A stretch of 64,000 bases of DNA from Nageia nagi (taxonomy: Eukaryota > Pinophyta): assembly GCA_050084985.1 (NCBI GenBank), contig JBITNC010000001.1, forward strand, positions 140,120,001 through 140,184,000, read 5' to 3'. The notes beneath the pieces were generated by a model. That model was not told the origin of the DNA. It searched no databases and was given only the letters and a program-made list of their open reading frames with translations. Positions 46,640 through 58,099 of this stretch are shown here, piece by piece. The position numbers and the translations under genes are program-made. How positions within the stretch are numbered: the stretch's first letter is position 1; each line of letters opens with the position of its first letter.

Positions 46640-47739
46640 ATGGATTCAATAAGAATTCAACCTTTACTCCCACTTGAAGGTAAATTTACCAACCCAATAG
46701 AATCCTTGAGCTTGTAGAATTGACCTTTAGAAAGGGGTTTGGTGAATAAATTAGTAGAGTTTAGGATTGATGGACAATACTGCAAATGTAGAAGACCATC
46801 TAAACCTTCTCCCTAATAAAGTGGGCTTGGATTTCTACGTAATTTATTCTCTTATGGAAAACATGATTCTTTGCCAAAGCAATAGCTAACAAATTATTTG
46901 AAGAAATTTGAAATGAACAAACTTGCTCATACCTAATTTCTTTTAAAAGATACCTCAACCAAATGGCTTCCTAGGTAGCAACTAACATTGCTCAATATTC
47001 AACCTCTATGGTGGAGAGAGAAATAATAGGTTACTTCTTAGAAGCCTAAGAGATAGAACCTAAACCAATGCTAAACACATAAGAAAAGGTTGATTTTCTA
47101 TCATGTTTGTCTCCCCCATAGTTAGAATTTGAGAATCCTAAGAGAACAAATGAGAGAAACTTTTCATATTTGAGAGAAAGATACTTAATGCTCATAAAAT
47201 ACCTCAAAATTTTCTTAACTACATTGAGATGCTCAACATAGGGCTTCTACATAAATCATTCCATCAAATTCATGACAAAGGCAATATCTGGCTTGGAGAT
47301 AGTTATAGCATCTTCCAATTGAGAATTAAAACTAAGAGATAAAGTGATTCCAAGAGAGATTGGGATTGTAGTAGGTTTGCACACCTCCATTCCAAACTTG
47401 TGAAAGATATCTGAGATAAACTTGGATTGACTAGTTATCTTTTGTCTTAGAGAGTTCTTCTCCTAGTTGACATATCCACATTAACATCCATTTAGTCAGG
47501 TGTAATAGAAGAGTCATCAACATCATCTAGGTTCTCATAAGAAGCAGATTATTCAAGAAGTTCATTAAACTTCACATTCCTCAACATAAAGATAGCTCTA
47601 GAGGAAGGTAGGTAGAGCCTATAGCCTCTATGCTAATTTTCATAGCCCATAAAGATGCACTTTTCAAATTTCTTATCCAGCTTCTTTCTTTTCTTAGGAA
47701 TAACAAAGGCATAAGCATCACAACCAAAGACCTTAAAGT
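46640..47739 (-). pseudogene. pol: Copia RT C-terminus and RNase H
   Basis: Reading down from 47739: HFKVFGCDAYAFVIPKKRKK, FEKCIFMGYEN and NVKFNELLE (integrase-RT linker). There is then an abrupt change at about 47460 into SQSKFISDIFHKFGMEVCKP. Next are AITISKPDIAFVMNLM, YVEHLNVVKKILRYFMS, DRKSTFSYVFSIGLGSIS, KKxPIISLSTIEVEY (RNase H) and, at the end, NLFTKPLSKGQFYKLK. The RT palm with its YVDD box is missing, so an internal deletion removed the catalytic core. Stops sit at Trp, Gln and Arg codons. Confidence 0.88.
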
Positions 47740-47744
47740 GAGAG

Positions 47745-48376
47745 TGTAGACACCTAAAAATGAATTATTATTATTTAAATAATTCATTTTCTACCATTAA
47801 GGATATTTATTATAAAAAGAGGTTAAAATAATACCCAAGGCAATATAATCAATGTAATGGACCATTGTATAATATAAGAAAGGGTTAAATGTCTAAAAGA
47901 CTCCTCAAATGATGTAATATGCAATGATCCCAAGAATCCAATAAGATAAGGATGTTGTTATATAAATACATCAAATGCAACACAAAAGGTATCATGCAAG
48001 AGTACCAAAGATTCTAAGAGACTCCAACAAATGCAATATCACTCTATCATACCAACAATAATGTTTTGTAACACTACCTCTGCATAGATTTGTTAAACCC
48101 TTCATTTTGCTCTTACATACTTTTATTATATTCATAATTCTATTTATTCCACAACATTAGTGATGTAGCACTTATGGGTCATTGGTGGCTTAAATATGGA
48201 TGAATGCATGTTCGTGTTTGATGAATGGATTTCTTTATGTGACGTTTATGTGATTGTGATGAAGGTACATTGATTATCATTATTGTTGTTATCATATTTT
48301 TTACATATGCTTTAATAAAATATTGTAGATAAATAGTGCATCAATTTCATCATTTATGCATTATTTGAGGTCTATA
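47745..48376. mobile_element. Solo LTR, 632 bp, inside Copia pol
   Basis: The insert starts TGTAGACACC and ends GGTCTATA (CA at the end changed to TA). A perfect 5-bp target-site duplication GAGAG flanks it (47740-47744 and 48377-48381). On the minus strand the Copia frame reads KPSIS just above the insert and HFKVFG just below it. Skipping the insert and one GAGAG copy joins them in phase without a lost base. No internal coding is present, so this is what remains after recombination between the two LTRs of a younger element. The element family is unknown. Confidence 0.9.
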
Positions 48377-48381
48377 GAGAG

Positions 48382-49255
48382 ATGCTAGGTTTCTTTCCCA
48401 TCCATGCCTTACATAAGATTTTTCCTTAAACTACTTTTGTAGGACATCTGTTTAAGATGTAGATTGCAATATTTATAGCTTCACCCCTTAATAAGCTAGG
48501 AAGATATCCCAACATACATCTTGCCATTTCTTAAATGGTCCTATTCATCCTTTCAGCTACATAATTCTATTGAGGGGTGTAATAAATCAAAAACTATCTC
48601 TTGATCTCATATTTGGTATAATAATAATAAAATTTATTACTATTATAGTCACCTCCATTGTCAAATCTCAACATCTTAATTTTTAATCTAGACTAATTTT
48701 CTACCAAGGCTTTCAAATCTTTGAACCTATCAAAGGTTTGATCCTTATGATCTAGAAGATAACCAAATATCATGTTGCTGAATTCATTGATAAAGGTAAA
48801 GACATAAGATGCTCCCCTAGGAAACTTAGTCAAACATGGACTCATCAATTCTAAATGCACAAGCTGAAGAGGATGTGTTTCCCTAGTTGCCTTATCTTTT
48901 AGAATTTGTTTTCAATTTATTTTGCCTAGGATGCACTTCTCATAAAGGTCAATTATGGGTGATATCATAGGTAAACCTACCACAAGTTCTTTATCTTTCA
49001 TAACTTGAATACTCTTATGGCTAAACTTGTCTAATAGATGGTACCAAAGATTTTCCCTAGAACAAACATTTGTAGCAAGGCACATCTTTATTGGATATTG
49101 ATCCATAATGTAGAGATCATCTTTCATTGATCATCTCACTAAAGTGGAAATTCTCTTTTTCATGCACTAGGAGTGTGATTTAAACTTGAAAGAGTAACCT
49201 TTCCTTACAACTTGAATTATAGAAAGAAGGTCCACAATGAGTTTAGGCACATAAA
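48382..49255 (-). pseudogene. pol: Copia protease end, pre-integrase and integrase
   Basis: Reading down from 49255: NMLYVPKLIVDLLSIIQVVR (end of protease / start of gag_pre-integrase). Then KDDLYIMDQYPIKM, NLWYHLLDKFSHKSIQVMKD and EKCILGKIN (degraded zinc-binding region with His and Cys). The integrase core follows: HPLQLVHLELMSPCLTKFPR, SYVFTFINEFSNMIFGYLLD, IKMLRFDNGGDYNSNKFYYY, YYTPQ-NYVAERMNRTI, GEAINIAIYILNRCPTKVV. The first DDE Asp position reads as Glu (LEL), the second is kept (RFDNGG), and the Glu in AERMNRT is kept. It stops at the solo LTR and resumes beyond it. Confidence 0.92.
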
Positions 49256-49346
49256 GCATATTCTCAAGAACCTCTCTTACAAGATCTCTTTCTACCTCTC
49301 CTAACTCTAAACTATAACATAGCTTTACTTCTAAGTTATCTATTAT
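49256..49346 (-). repeat. 5' LTR fragment of the Copia relic
   Basis: About 90 bp closely similar to 45334-45425 in the 3' LTR (CTCTCTTACAAGATCTCTTT and following). It lies directly against the protease end, with no leader or gag between, so a deletion joined LTR to pol here. The other side breaks into unrelated sequence at 49347. Confidence 0.7.
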
Positions 49347-52300
49347 GATGGTATCTTGCTATCTCCTAGTGGTATTTTGCTACCTATTTCTTCCTCCTGG
49401 TAGTAGAATACTTTCACTCAATAGCATACTATTACTACTCAGTAGCATACTATTGTTGCTTAGTAGCATCGCTCAATATGATGCACGTTACTAGAGCCAT
49501 AACTTTTGACTATTTTGTCCATTTGCCTTGAAATTTAAAAGGTGATTTTGCATATGTGTTTTTCATTTGGCTAATCTTCAATTTACTAGTCCCTCCCAAA
49601 ATCATATTTTTGGTACCTAACTCCTCCATCTAGTGTCCCAAAATTAGCTTTTGCTTTATGTTCTCAAGAGTTTTAAGCTTTTTTGTATGCTAGAATTTTA
49701 GTATTTTTTGTTATACATTAAGTTGAGTCTCAATATTTTAAATTAATGCTAATTATTATAAGAGGGATGCACATGCCAATTTTGGGCACACCAACTCATT
49801 TTTATTTTTAGTTATTTTTAGAAAAAGTCATTTTTAGGGTTACTTTAGGGTTTCTTTGATTTTTTTGTTGCTATATGATGGATTGTATTCTCTTGAAGAA
49901 GTAGTGTGAATTCATGAATGATAAGAGTACGATTTTTTAGGTTTCTTCCATTATATTACATTTATATTATGTGATTGGAGTCCATTTTGTTGGTCTCTTG
50001 TAGCTAAATTCACATCACAATAGCATATTGCTACTGCTCGATAGTAGACTCCAACAAAACTCTTTAAATTTGCCAAAAAAATCTATATGAATTTTTTTTT
50101 ACCTTCAAATTCATCTTTGTAATTTTTACATTTTTTAAAAAAATTGCCTTACCTATGAATCCAATTCACCAAAAAATTTCCAAGTTACTTTTGAGGAAGG
50201 GCTCTTAAAATGAACCCTGTGTAAAAGGTAACAAAGCATATTCTTTTGGGGGGATATCATACATATAATAAATTGACCAAATATATCCTTACTGGGATAT
50301 ATCATACATCACATAAATCAATAAAATAAATTCCTATATAGTATATTATATTGGAGTATCCCTACTAGGAGACTTTATATATCATAGAAATTAACTAAAT
50401 ATATTTCTAGTCTTGAATGGAAACCCTAATCTTATTATCAGTCTAAGGAAGAAGTTATAAGGCCTGAATTATTAACCTTTTTGATAAATTCTTTACTTAA
50501 ATATTCTAGTTTAGTAAAACATTATTATTATTCAAAATCATAACAAAGTAGAAAATTAAACAAAAGCTGGAGTTTTGATCTACTCACATTAGAACCCAAC
50601 TACATGAAGCTTTGATATCATCAAAATTCTTACCGAGAGTATTGGAATGAGCTAAGGATTATGAATAAGACAAAAATGAGCTAGGTCTAAATCTCTAATC
50701 CTCCTAGAAAGTGAAGGTGTTAAATATGGAACATTGAGATGTCCAAATCGACACCGAAAGATCAAAGTCCTAAAAATATAAAGCATAAAAAAGAATCATG
50801 AGGTGTGAAATTTGGAACTTTGAAATGACCATCTTAACATAATATTTTTGGTAGTTCAAAACTCCATAAAAGCTAGTAATGATAACAAGAATAACAAAAG
50901 GAAGTTTAGGCTCAAGTCAAATAAATGTGAGTTCAAAATTTTTATAATATCCAAATTTCATATCAACATGATACAACTAAAGTTCCATAAAATAATATCA
51001 AGATCATGAAAGAATTAAAAATTAAAACTTTTGAAGAGTTGATCATGTCAACAAAGCCTCCTAGATAAAGTTATCATTGGGATAGCAACATATCAACTCT
51101 ATCACTGAATCTCTCATTTAGAGAAATAATGATAACATGTTGAAATGCTTGATAAAGGTAGAATCAACACATATGATGCACTTTTATGTTTATAATTTTC
51201 ATACTTAAATGAACATACAAAGAAGTGATTTCTAAAAGTTATCAATGTTACTAGCATGTTACTAGAAGAGGAATGAGCACTATGAAATGTGCAAACAATT
51301 TCAAAGAAGGAAAAATCACATTACCAAACATGCATATAAATTAAAAATATTGCAAAAATAATTCTCTATTAAGTAAATAATCAATAATCACTATTGTACT
51401 GATATGTATTGTAGCTTATGCCCACCATGTAGCCTACATGCATTAGATGTGTAGTTTTTATAATTTAGGATTTATTTTAATATCATAAAAATCTATAAAT
51501 GGAACATAGGTTCATGTAAAAGGGTCAAATATTTTAGTATTCATACCTTTGTAAATAATTTGTATTAATTTTTAGTAATAAATTCAAAGTTGTTTGACCT
51601 CCTTCTAATCTAAGTTTTATATGCATTTATCATTGATGGTTAATATTTATACTTATGTTAGCTTCTAGTAGCTAAGGTTGAAATCTATCTATTAGGGGAT
51701 GAATTATAGTGAAGCTTAAGTTGTTCACTTAATTAAGTATATGGTTATTAGTTGAATATTATAAAGCTCAATTCTACATTGGACTAATTTTCTCGAGCTT
51801 ATATTTTTCTTTTCAATTTTTTGGTAGTCCACCCTTGTGGATTTATACCTTGGAATTAGATTCCATGTCTAAGGGGTTATCTTTTGTCAAAGTCACCTAG
51901 GATTTGCATCCAACCTCATCCATGCCAATATGAAACCTTCAATTGGACTTTGTAATATGTCACCAATGTGTGAAGGGGGAGATTTTTGAACTTGGGTCTC
52001 TCTTTTAACACTTGAGCCTATCATTTTCTAAACTTTCTTCTTGTATTCTAAAATTTTAAGGATTTGACCTTCTTGGAATAAACCATCTTGATCAAGAGTA
52101 TTTTTATACACTCATGTTCTAAATTCATCCAATATACACATTACTCAAGGGTGCATAATATTTTAAATATTACATTAGGTTGATCAAAAATGTATTTTTC
52201 TAACATGTCTAGAAGGATAAATTATCTAATTATATTACTTATAAGGTTCAAATTTAATCTTATTGGTCACTCTATTGTTAAATTTGAATATGAAATTTTA

Positions 52301-53556
52301 TGTTTATAATATCCAAGTAAAAAAGCTTGAAGAACTTTAATAATAGTTATTCTCATTACTAGATTCCACTTTTAAAAGTTGAATGTACACTAGATCTCTT
52401 TTCCATTAAAAATCTAACTCATCTACAAGTTAGAATATGAAACCCAAATCCCTTTTATATCATGATTATTTAAAGGATATATCTTATATAGGACAATACC
52501 AAACCATTGACTATCCAAAATCCTAAAGGGATTTCGATAACAACTTAAAACAAGTTACCCGAGTTTAACAAAAATAAGAAGATATTATATGAACATTATT
52601 AATATGTGGCTACTTTAGCCATACTTTACAACATCATGTATGAGAATGTGATGATTATGTTATTTTCCCTCTCTTTCAATGGGAAATTTCTATCATGGTA
52701 TCATTCTTTGGAAAATAATAGCTAGGTGTAACTAGCTTATTCATTCCTACAAGAGTTTAATGAAGTTGATGATTTATTCTCTCTTCTCATGTGGTTCATC
52801 TTAATCTAGAGGTAGCTTCAAGAGAATATTATTGAATTTAATATTATATTAAATAATATATAGAAATGAATCTTACAAAATATGAGTCCTTCCCCACCTC
52901 AAGCATATATTTATTACCTTAGAAATTTTAGATCATAATTAAGGCTTGTATATCAGCAAGGCAATGAAATGAGGTTCCCATATATCTATTAAGTGATTGT
53001 CTATATTGAGAATTCTCTAACCTTAGTTAGGGATTTACCTTTGAAAATTATCATACATTATTTTGTAGAAGTTCCCCAACTCACACAACAATCTCCACTT
53101 TCAATTTTTTCATCTCTTCCATTAGCTTTGTTATCTCTTATTCCAACATCAAAATCTTGAACCAATCATTGAAGATTTATCCTTCTTATCATTATCATGT
53201 CCAAATACTAAAGAATCTATATAGATTTACAAATTGAATAATATAGTTAATAATATGAGAATCAAAAGATAAAATTATGCAAGAATGTTTAAGGGATATC
53301 AACAAATAAATATTCCCTCTATCATGACAAAATAAGGAGCTTCAACAAGCAACAAGGTTCATTTTAAGACTCCTATCCAATTTTTTTTATTGAACCAAGG
53401 CGAATATGATTCATCGGGTTGGAAATTTTCATCTAGAGGTGTTTATAAATGAAAGAAAATTATATTCCAAAAAATAAAAAAAAGTAGAAATTTTTGGTGA
53501 TTTGTTTTGCAATTTTCTCTCGTGAAAATAGCAAATCTCTATACTTTTCCACATCA
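49347..53556. other. Long non-coding stretch, probably decayed LTR sequences
   Basis: No coding trace is readable on either strand. Possible LTR features include a minisatellite of AGTAGCATACTATT-type units (49395-49475; a related patch near 50026), a run with TTTAGGGTT motifs (49834-49856) as in many plant retroelement leaders, a TATA-like CTATAAATGG (51493-51502), and a purine tract GAAGGGGGAGA near 51972. None could be paired into an element. The rest is AT-rich with no assignment. Confidence 0.35.
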
Positions 53557-53690
53557 CAATTGCCAATTGGTTGCATGGTGCTACTAAATGGTTGTATCAT
53601 GCAACCATTCAATTGCATAATGCAACTTGATGGTTCATAATACAATCATTTGATTGCATGATGCAACCATATGGTTGTAGGAGAACTAGT
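53557..53690. repeat. Minisatellite with palindromic 20-22 bp units (copy D)
   Basis: Units such as AATGGTTGTATCATGCAACC and TTGATTGCATGATGCAACCA repeat about six times. Each unit is close to self-complementary (GGTTGCATNATGCAACC). It is inverted relative to the minisatellite at 45058-45165 and lies about the same distance from a shared flank. Confidence 0.75.
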
Positions 53691-55384
53691 TGAGAATTTC
53701 ATAATATTTGAAATCAAAATGATAAAATTAAAATGATAAAAATCTAACTAGTTAGCTATAGATTCATTGTAAATTGCTTGGTACACTCAAACACATACCA
53801 ACTATGTATTTAAATTTAACTATAAAGTATAGTGTTTGTTTAGATCATTATCAAATGTGTGTAAGAGGTGATTTGGTTACGTACTATATATATTGATATA
53901 AAATTTTGGTAATTATTTCTATAAAGTAATTTGGAGGGTTAGAGATGGTATATAAAAAAATTAAAGGCTTATAATTTTTTTTGCAAGATGATCCTTATAA
54001 TTTAAAAAACATATAAAGTTTTGGTAACTATGCATCATCATGTATTTCCAAAATTCATTAAGTCAAAATTTAGAAATCCTAAAATTTGCTTATAAGTGAC
54101 TATTCATGGCTAAAATTTTTCTTGACAAGCAATGTCATTAAGAGGATGAATGTAATGATTGAAGGATTTAAAGATGAAGATCCTACCAATTCCAAATAAA
54201 ATTATTTTTTATTATATAATTATACACATAATTTAGATACTTATCTAGTCTACCAACATTACTGTCAAAATATTATAGCTAAAAGACTATAGAAAGCTAC
54301 TTAGGAAGCAAACCTAGTCAAAATGAATATTAATATAGACTATGATTTTTGGATAGAAAGACCAATTGGGCCAAGTGGATTCAAACTCTCTAAAGAATTA
54401 GTAGAAGAAATTCTTAATTTGTAAATATTAAGAACTAAAGTTCACAAAAAAAATATTTATCCTTCTTCCTAGAGAGGGGACACTCAAACCAAACAAATTC
54501 CAAAACATTGAGGAAATTTTGATTGAAGAATAATTTAGAATAAATGAATTCTTATATGAAATCATAATATTGAAAGAGGAAATACTTGAGTCAAAACCTA
54601 CAAAAATTAAGATTTATGAAAGATTTTCTTTCATTCTCCTAAAATAGAAGTTAAAGGATAAGGAACAAATGCTAAAGTAAATGAAGGAAAAAGACCCAAC
54701 AAATTTGAATCCCTTTCCGATATAATATAAAGAGTTCTATAATACTCCATTTAAATACCCAATTTTTTTAGAAGATGATATAATATAGCAATAAGAGCAA
54801 AAGATGGTGTAATAGTATTCAAAAATATCTTTTGACTCAATAATGAAGGCTAAAAAATCTTAAAAGGCTTCCAAATAAGATATAATGGATAGATAAAAAA
54901 TAAATCCTTTACAAATGAACTTGCCAAGTGTATTCCTTAGACCCACACTAATGGAGCTTCTAAGACTAATGCAAGAAAACTTATTAAAAAATCAAATGAA
55001 TATTATAGAATCAAGTTTCATACAATAATAAAAAAGTTTGAGAAAAGGTAGGACTTCTTTTTACTTATCCTTATAAAAAAAAGGATTCTTAATATATAAT
55101 TATATGTTATATATGAAAGATTCATCATCAGTTATATCAAAAGTAGTTTGCAATGCCATAAGAATGGAATATCCTTGATCTAGTTTTGGATAATAACACT
55201 AGATCAATCCTTAGTATAGATTATCAAATTAATCAAATATATACCCATGATGTTGCATAAAGTACCAAATATTACTACCATTCATGAAGTTCTTGTAGCT
55301 AACTTTTCATCTCCTTTAGGATTATGGTTGTTAAGATATTTTACATCCAACACTAAACCACAAATGGATTTTAATTATGAATAA
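53691..55384. other. AT-rich stretch, no recognised feature
   Basis: 54060-54118 is the inverted partner of 44649-44700. A possibly coding but unassignable stretch lies at 54130-55100 on the plus strand (helical, charged text with many stops). Nothing more can be supported. Confidence 0.35.
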
Positions 55385-55552
55385 ATTAATGTGTTTTTTA
55401 TGATAGTTTAAAACCACCCCACTAGACCCTAAGAGTGTGATTTAAAATTTCCCTCAATAAAAAAAACCCTAAAAGATAATAATGGTGAACAATTATCCTA
55501 ACAAACCTAAGAGGGTGGTTTAAAACCATCCTTACAAAATGAATTTTAGATT
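55385..55552. mobile_element. CACTA-like subterminal repeats (second locus)
   Basis: The motif CCTAAGAGGGTGGTTTAAAA and variants (ACCCTAAGAGTGTGATTTAA, TAGTTTAAAACCACCCC) recurs three to four times. These are the same words as at 8430-8770. They begin exactly where the PPR-DYW reading ends, so the transposon-like sequence probably replaced or truncated the end of that gene. No terminus is visible here. Confidence 0.4.
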
Positions 55553-56860
55553 TGTATGGTAAAGGGTATATGTAGGAAATAAAATATTGTAGGGCGATGA
55601 AGGTGGAAAATAGTTTATTCCTTCTCTTAATCCTTGATATCTTGTAAAACAAATCTCCTATTAGGAACATATCCTATTGCATTCATCACTAGAGAAAATA
55701 TCTCCAATGCTCCATAAATTTTCTATATTTTTTTATGTGATTTTTCTCCCACAAAAATATTAACCACAATCTAACCACATCAAGGTAGTTTTTGAATTTC
55801 TTTTATCTTTCATTATTTTTCATGTGTTTTTGATTTGATTTGACTTACTAGATAACATAAATGTTTGAGAGAATATAAGCTACATAATTTTAGGGGTCCA
55901 AGTATAAAAGATGTTCCACTACAAATTTTGTTAACTTCATATTGTTATGAATACTACATGTACCAAGAAAATGAGTCCATAATACTATAGCGTTAGGTTT
56001 TATTAGCATGTTATTTATGAAGTTTTTTGCTTCATCTAGATGTACAACATGGCTAAGAAGGTCATCAATACATGTAAAGTATTCCATTATAGGTGTAATA
56101 TGATAATAATCATTCATGAATTTGAAGAATCGATAGCACTTTTTCACTAGAATTACATGTATACATGCAAATAAAACACTAATACATATGACATGGTATC
56201 CTAAGTGTTCCATGTCTTCAAATAGTTTGATGGTTTCCTTGCTACAATTATTACTTAATGCATATCTTGCAATCTTTGCAATCCATAATATTGTTCATTC
56301 ATAATGCATCTTGTCAAATAAAACCCTTTCCTTCCTAATGTTCCCACATTTTTCATACATATATATTAGGGATATTATCATAAGTGCACATGAAAGAAAC
56401 CCAAATCTAATTATTTTTCCATGAATGTTCATGCCCCATTCTAAAGCTACAAAATTTGAACATACATAAAAATATTTGCAACAATTATTAAATTTGGTCT
56501 AAAATTAGTCAATTATATTTTTTGAAATCACTTGAGAGCCTCTAAATCATACTCTTTTTATCATATCCTATCATCATTGCATTCCATGAGATTGTATCTC
56601 TTTGAGGTATTTCCTTAAAAAAGTTCCATTACTTCATCAAGAAACCCATTATGTATTGTATTCCATAAAAATAATTTCTTGTCTATTTCTTTACAAATAG
56701 TATTCAATCTTTGTGCATATTCCTAAACTCATAATACATATATATTAGGGTATACTTGAAAAATCCAAGACCAATATCATAAGCAAGAGAACCTATGGCA
56801 AACATGGCTTCCTCATGCACTGTTGTACTTCTACAAGGAAATACTTGTTGATACTATTTT
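55553..56860 (-). pseudogene. PPR-DYW RNA-editing factor, decayed
   Basis: The minus-strand reading from 56860 gives tandem PLS-type pentatricopeptide motifs: IYMYYEFRNMHKD, YFLWNTIHNGFLDEVMELF, PQRDTISWNAMMIGYD, RPNLIIVANIF, ALEWGMNIHGKIIRFGF, LIYMYEKCGNIRKERVLFD and SKETIKLFEDMEHLGYHV. A long open stretch (56213-55890) covers the last PPR and E motif (YHITPIMEYFTCIDDLLSHV, LDEAKNFINNMLIKPNAIVL, LGTCSIHNNMKL). After it come E+ and the start of the DYW domain (FVGEKSHKK, KIYGALEIFSLVMN, AIGYVPNRRFVLQDIKD). Such proteins are imported into plastids or mitochondria, where the DYW deaminase edits C to U. The HxE zinc site and the terminal DYW triplet are absent; the reading is cut at about 55555. 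At least three frameshifts and many stops make it a pseudogene. Confidence 0.93.
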
Positions 56861-57338
56861 TCAATGCTATAAAAAATGTGTACAATTATGATAATTTGTA
56901 TAGAAAACAAAATTATAATGGATTCCACATAAAATTAAATGACAAATTAAATCTTTACATTATTTTAATTAATTACAAGTATCAACACACGAGAACTAGT
57001 TTATTGTATATTCTTATGTGTACTGAGATAAATGTTAGATTCTTGAATTCTATTGTGTATCATTGTGTTTTAAATGAAATGAAGTATAGTGTAAAATTTT
57101 ATCTCCTATATCCCTTTTGGGTAAATTTTGTGTGATCAATATTTCATATGTACTAGTGATATTATGACAGGTTTATGATATTGTATTTATAATTGATCCC
57201 TTAACATGAACTTCAATACTAAATTATAAAAGCACCAAAATATTTGAATCATAGATTAATATTAAATATAAAATATAATATGGATCTTACAAATCCTTAA
57301 TTATAGTAATCATATACATAATACAATAGGGGAGATAT
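56861..57338. other. AT-rich stretch between PPR pseudogene and Gypsy LTR
   Basis: An open stretch at 56815-57135 (plus) overlaps the pseudogene in antisense and has no motif. The last five bases (GATAT, 57334-57338) would be the target-site duplication of the Gypsy element. Confidence 0.4.
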
Positions 57339-58064
57339 TGATATGTAATCCCCTAAATCCTATGGATTACTAGGATCCTCAAATAAAATTTCTTAAATTT
57401 TAAATAACACATTTATTTCTATATCATAAAATAAATGTATATGTAATGAAAATCATTGAAATAAATGAATCAAATAACAATAATGGATATCTCAAACACA
57501 TAAACATATTGGACATAAAGATTTATAGTGGATCTCCTTAATATGAGGGTACATCCACTTCTAATAATATGATTTTTAAAGTGGCTAAATGAAGCATTAG
57601 AACATTAGATAAAGGTATATTGTTGAATATAACAATATATAATGCATAATACAAAATATTTTGTAACACTTCTTAACCCACTCTATCAATATCCACATGG
57701 TCTCAAGCATCAATAATTGCTCAAGAACATTCCTAACAAGTTAAACTAGAATCAACAACATAACAATCATAACTACATGAGGTTATAGCTTCGAATCAAT
57801 ATCTCTTTACTTGTAAATTAACTATACAACACTAATAAATAACTTGAAATTACCAAAACCTCTTTAACTTTCAGCTTTAGTAATCTTGATCTAATAGTGT
57901 TGGTGGTGTAGAAAGTCTATAGGTATAGTGTTGGTGTTGTCCTTCTCATAAATCCATGTCACCAAATTCCAATAGAATATAATAGACACTAAGCATGAAA
58001 TGTTTTGACATTGATCTTCACTCCAAGATATTGAATTTATAAAAAATATCTATTTCATATCACA
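57339..58064 (-). repeat. 3' LTR of the Gypsy element
   Basis: 726 bp. The sense strand starts TGTGATATGAAATAG right after a purine tract (TTGAGGAGG, 58065-58073) and ends with ATCA at 57339. Its last part aligns with 63859-64000 (shared words TGTAAT, ATCTCAAACACATA and ACATCCA), with an indel of about 78 bp between copies. Confidence 0.8.
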
Positions 58065-58099
58065 CCTCCTCAATGAGGAGGATTTTAGTCCCTAAAAGC

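Larger units (their letters stand above)
45613..49346 (-). mobile_element. Ty1/Copia relic
   Basis: The minus-strand order is 5' LTR fragment (49346-49256), protease end and integrase (49255-48382), solo LTR insertion (47745-48376), integrase-RT linker, C-terminal RT and RNase H (to 46690), a duplicated RNase H tail (46521-46324), polypurine tract, and 3' LTR. Protease before integrase before RT identifies Copia. Gag and most of protease are missing: the LTR fragment is joined almost directly to the protease end. Most of the RT is also missing between the linker and about 47460. It is therefore deleted in at least two places. Confidence 0.85.

Noticed and set aside
53557-53690. CRISPR-like array of regularly spaced palindromic repeats
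   Set aside because: Units are contiguous, 20-22 bp, variable, with no unique spacers, and the context is a plant nuclear genome.
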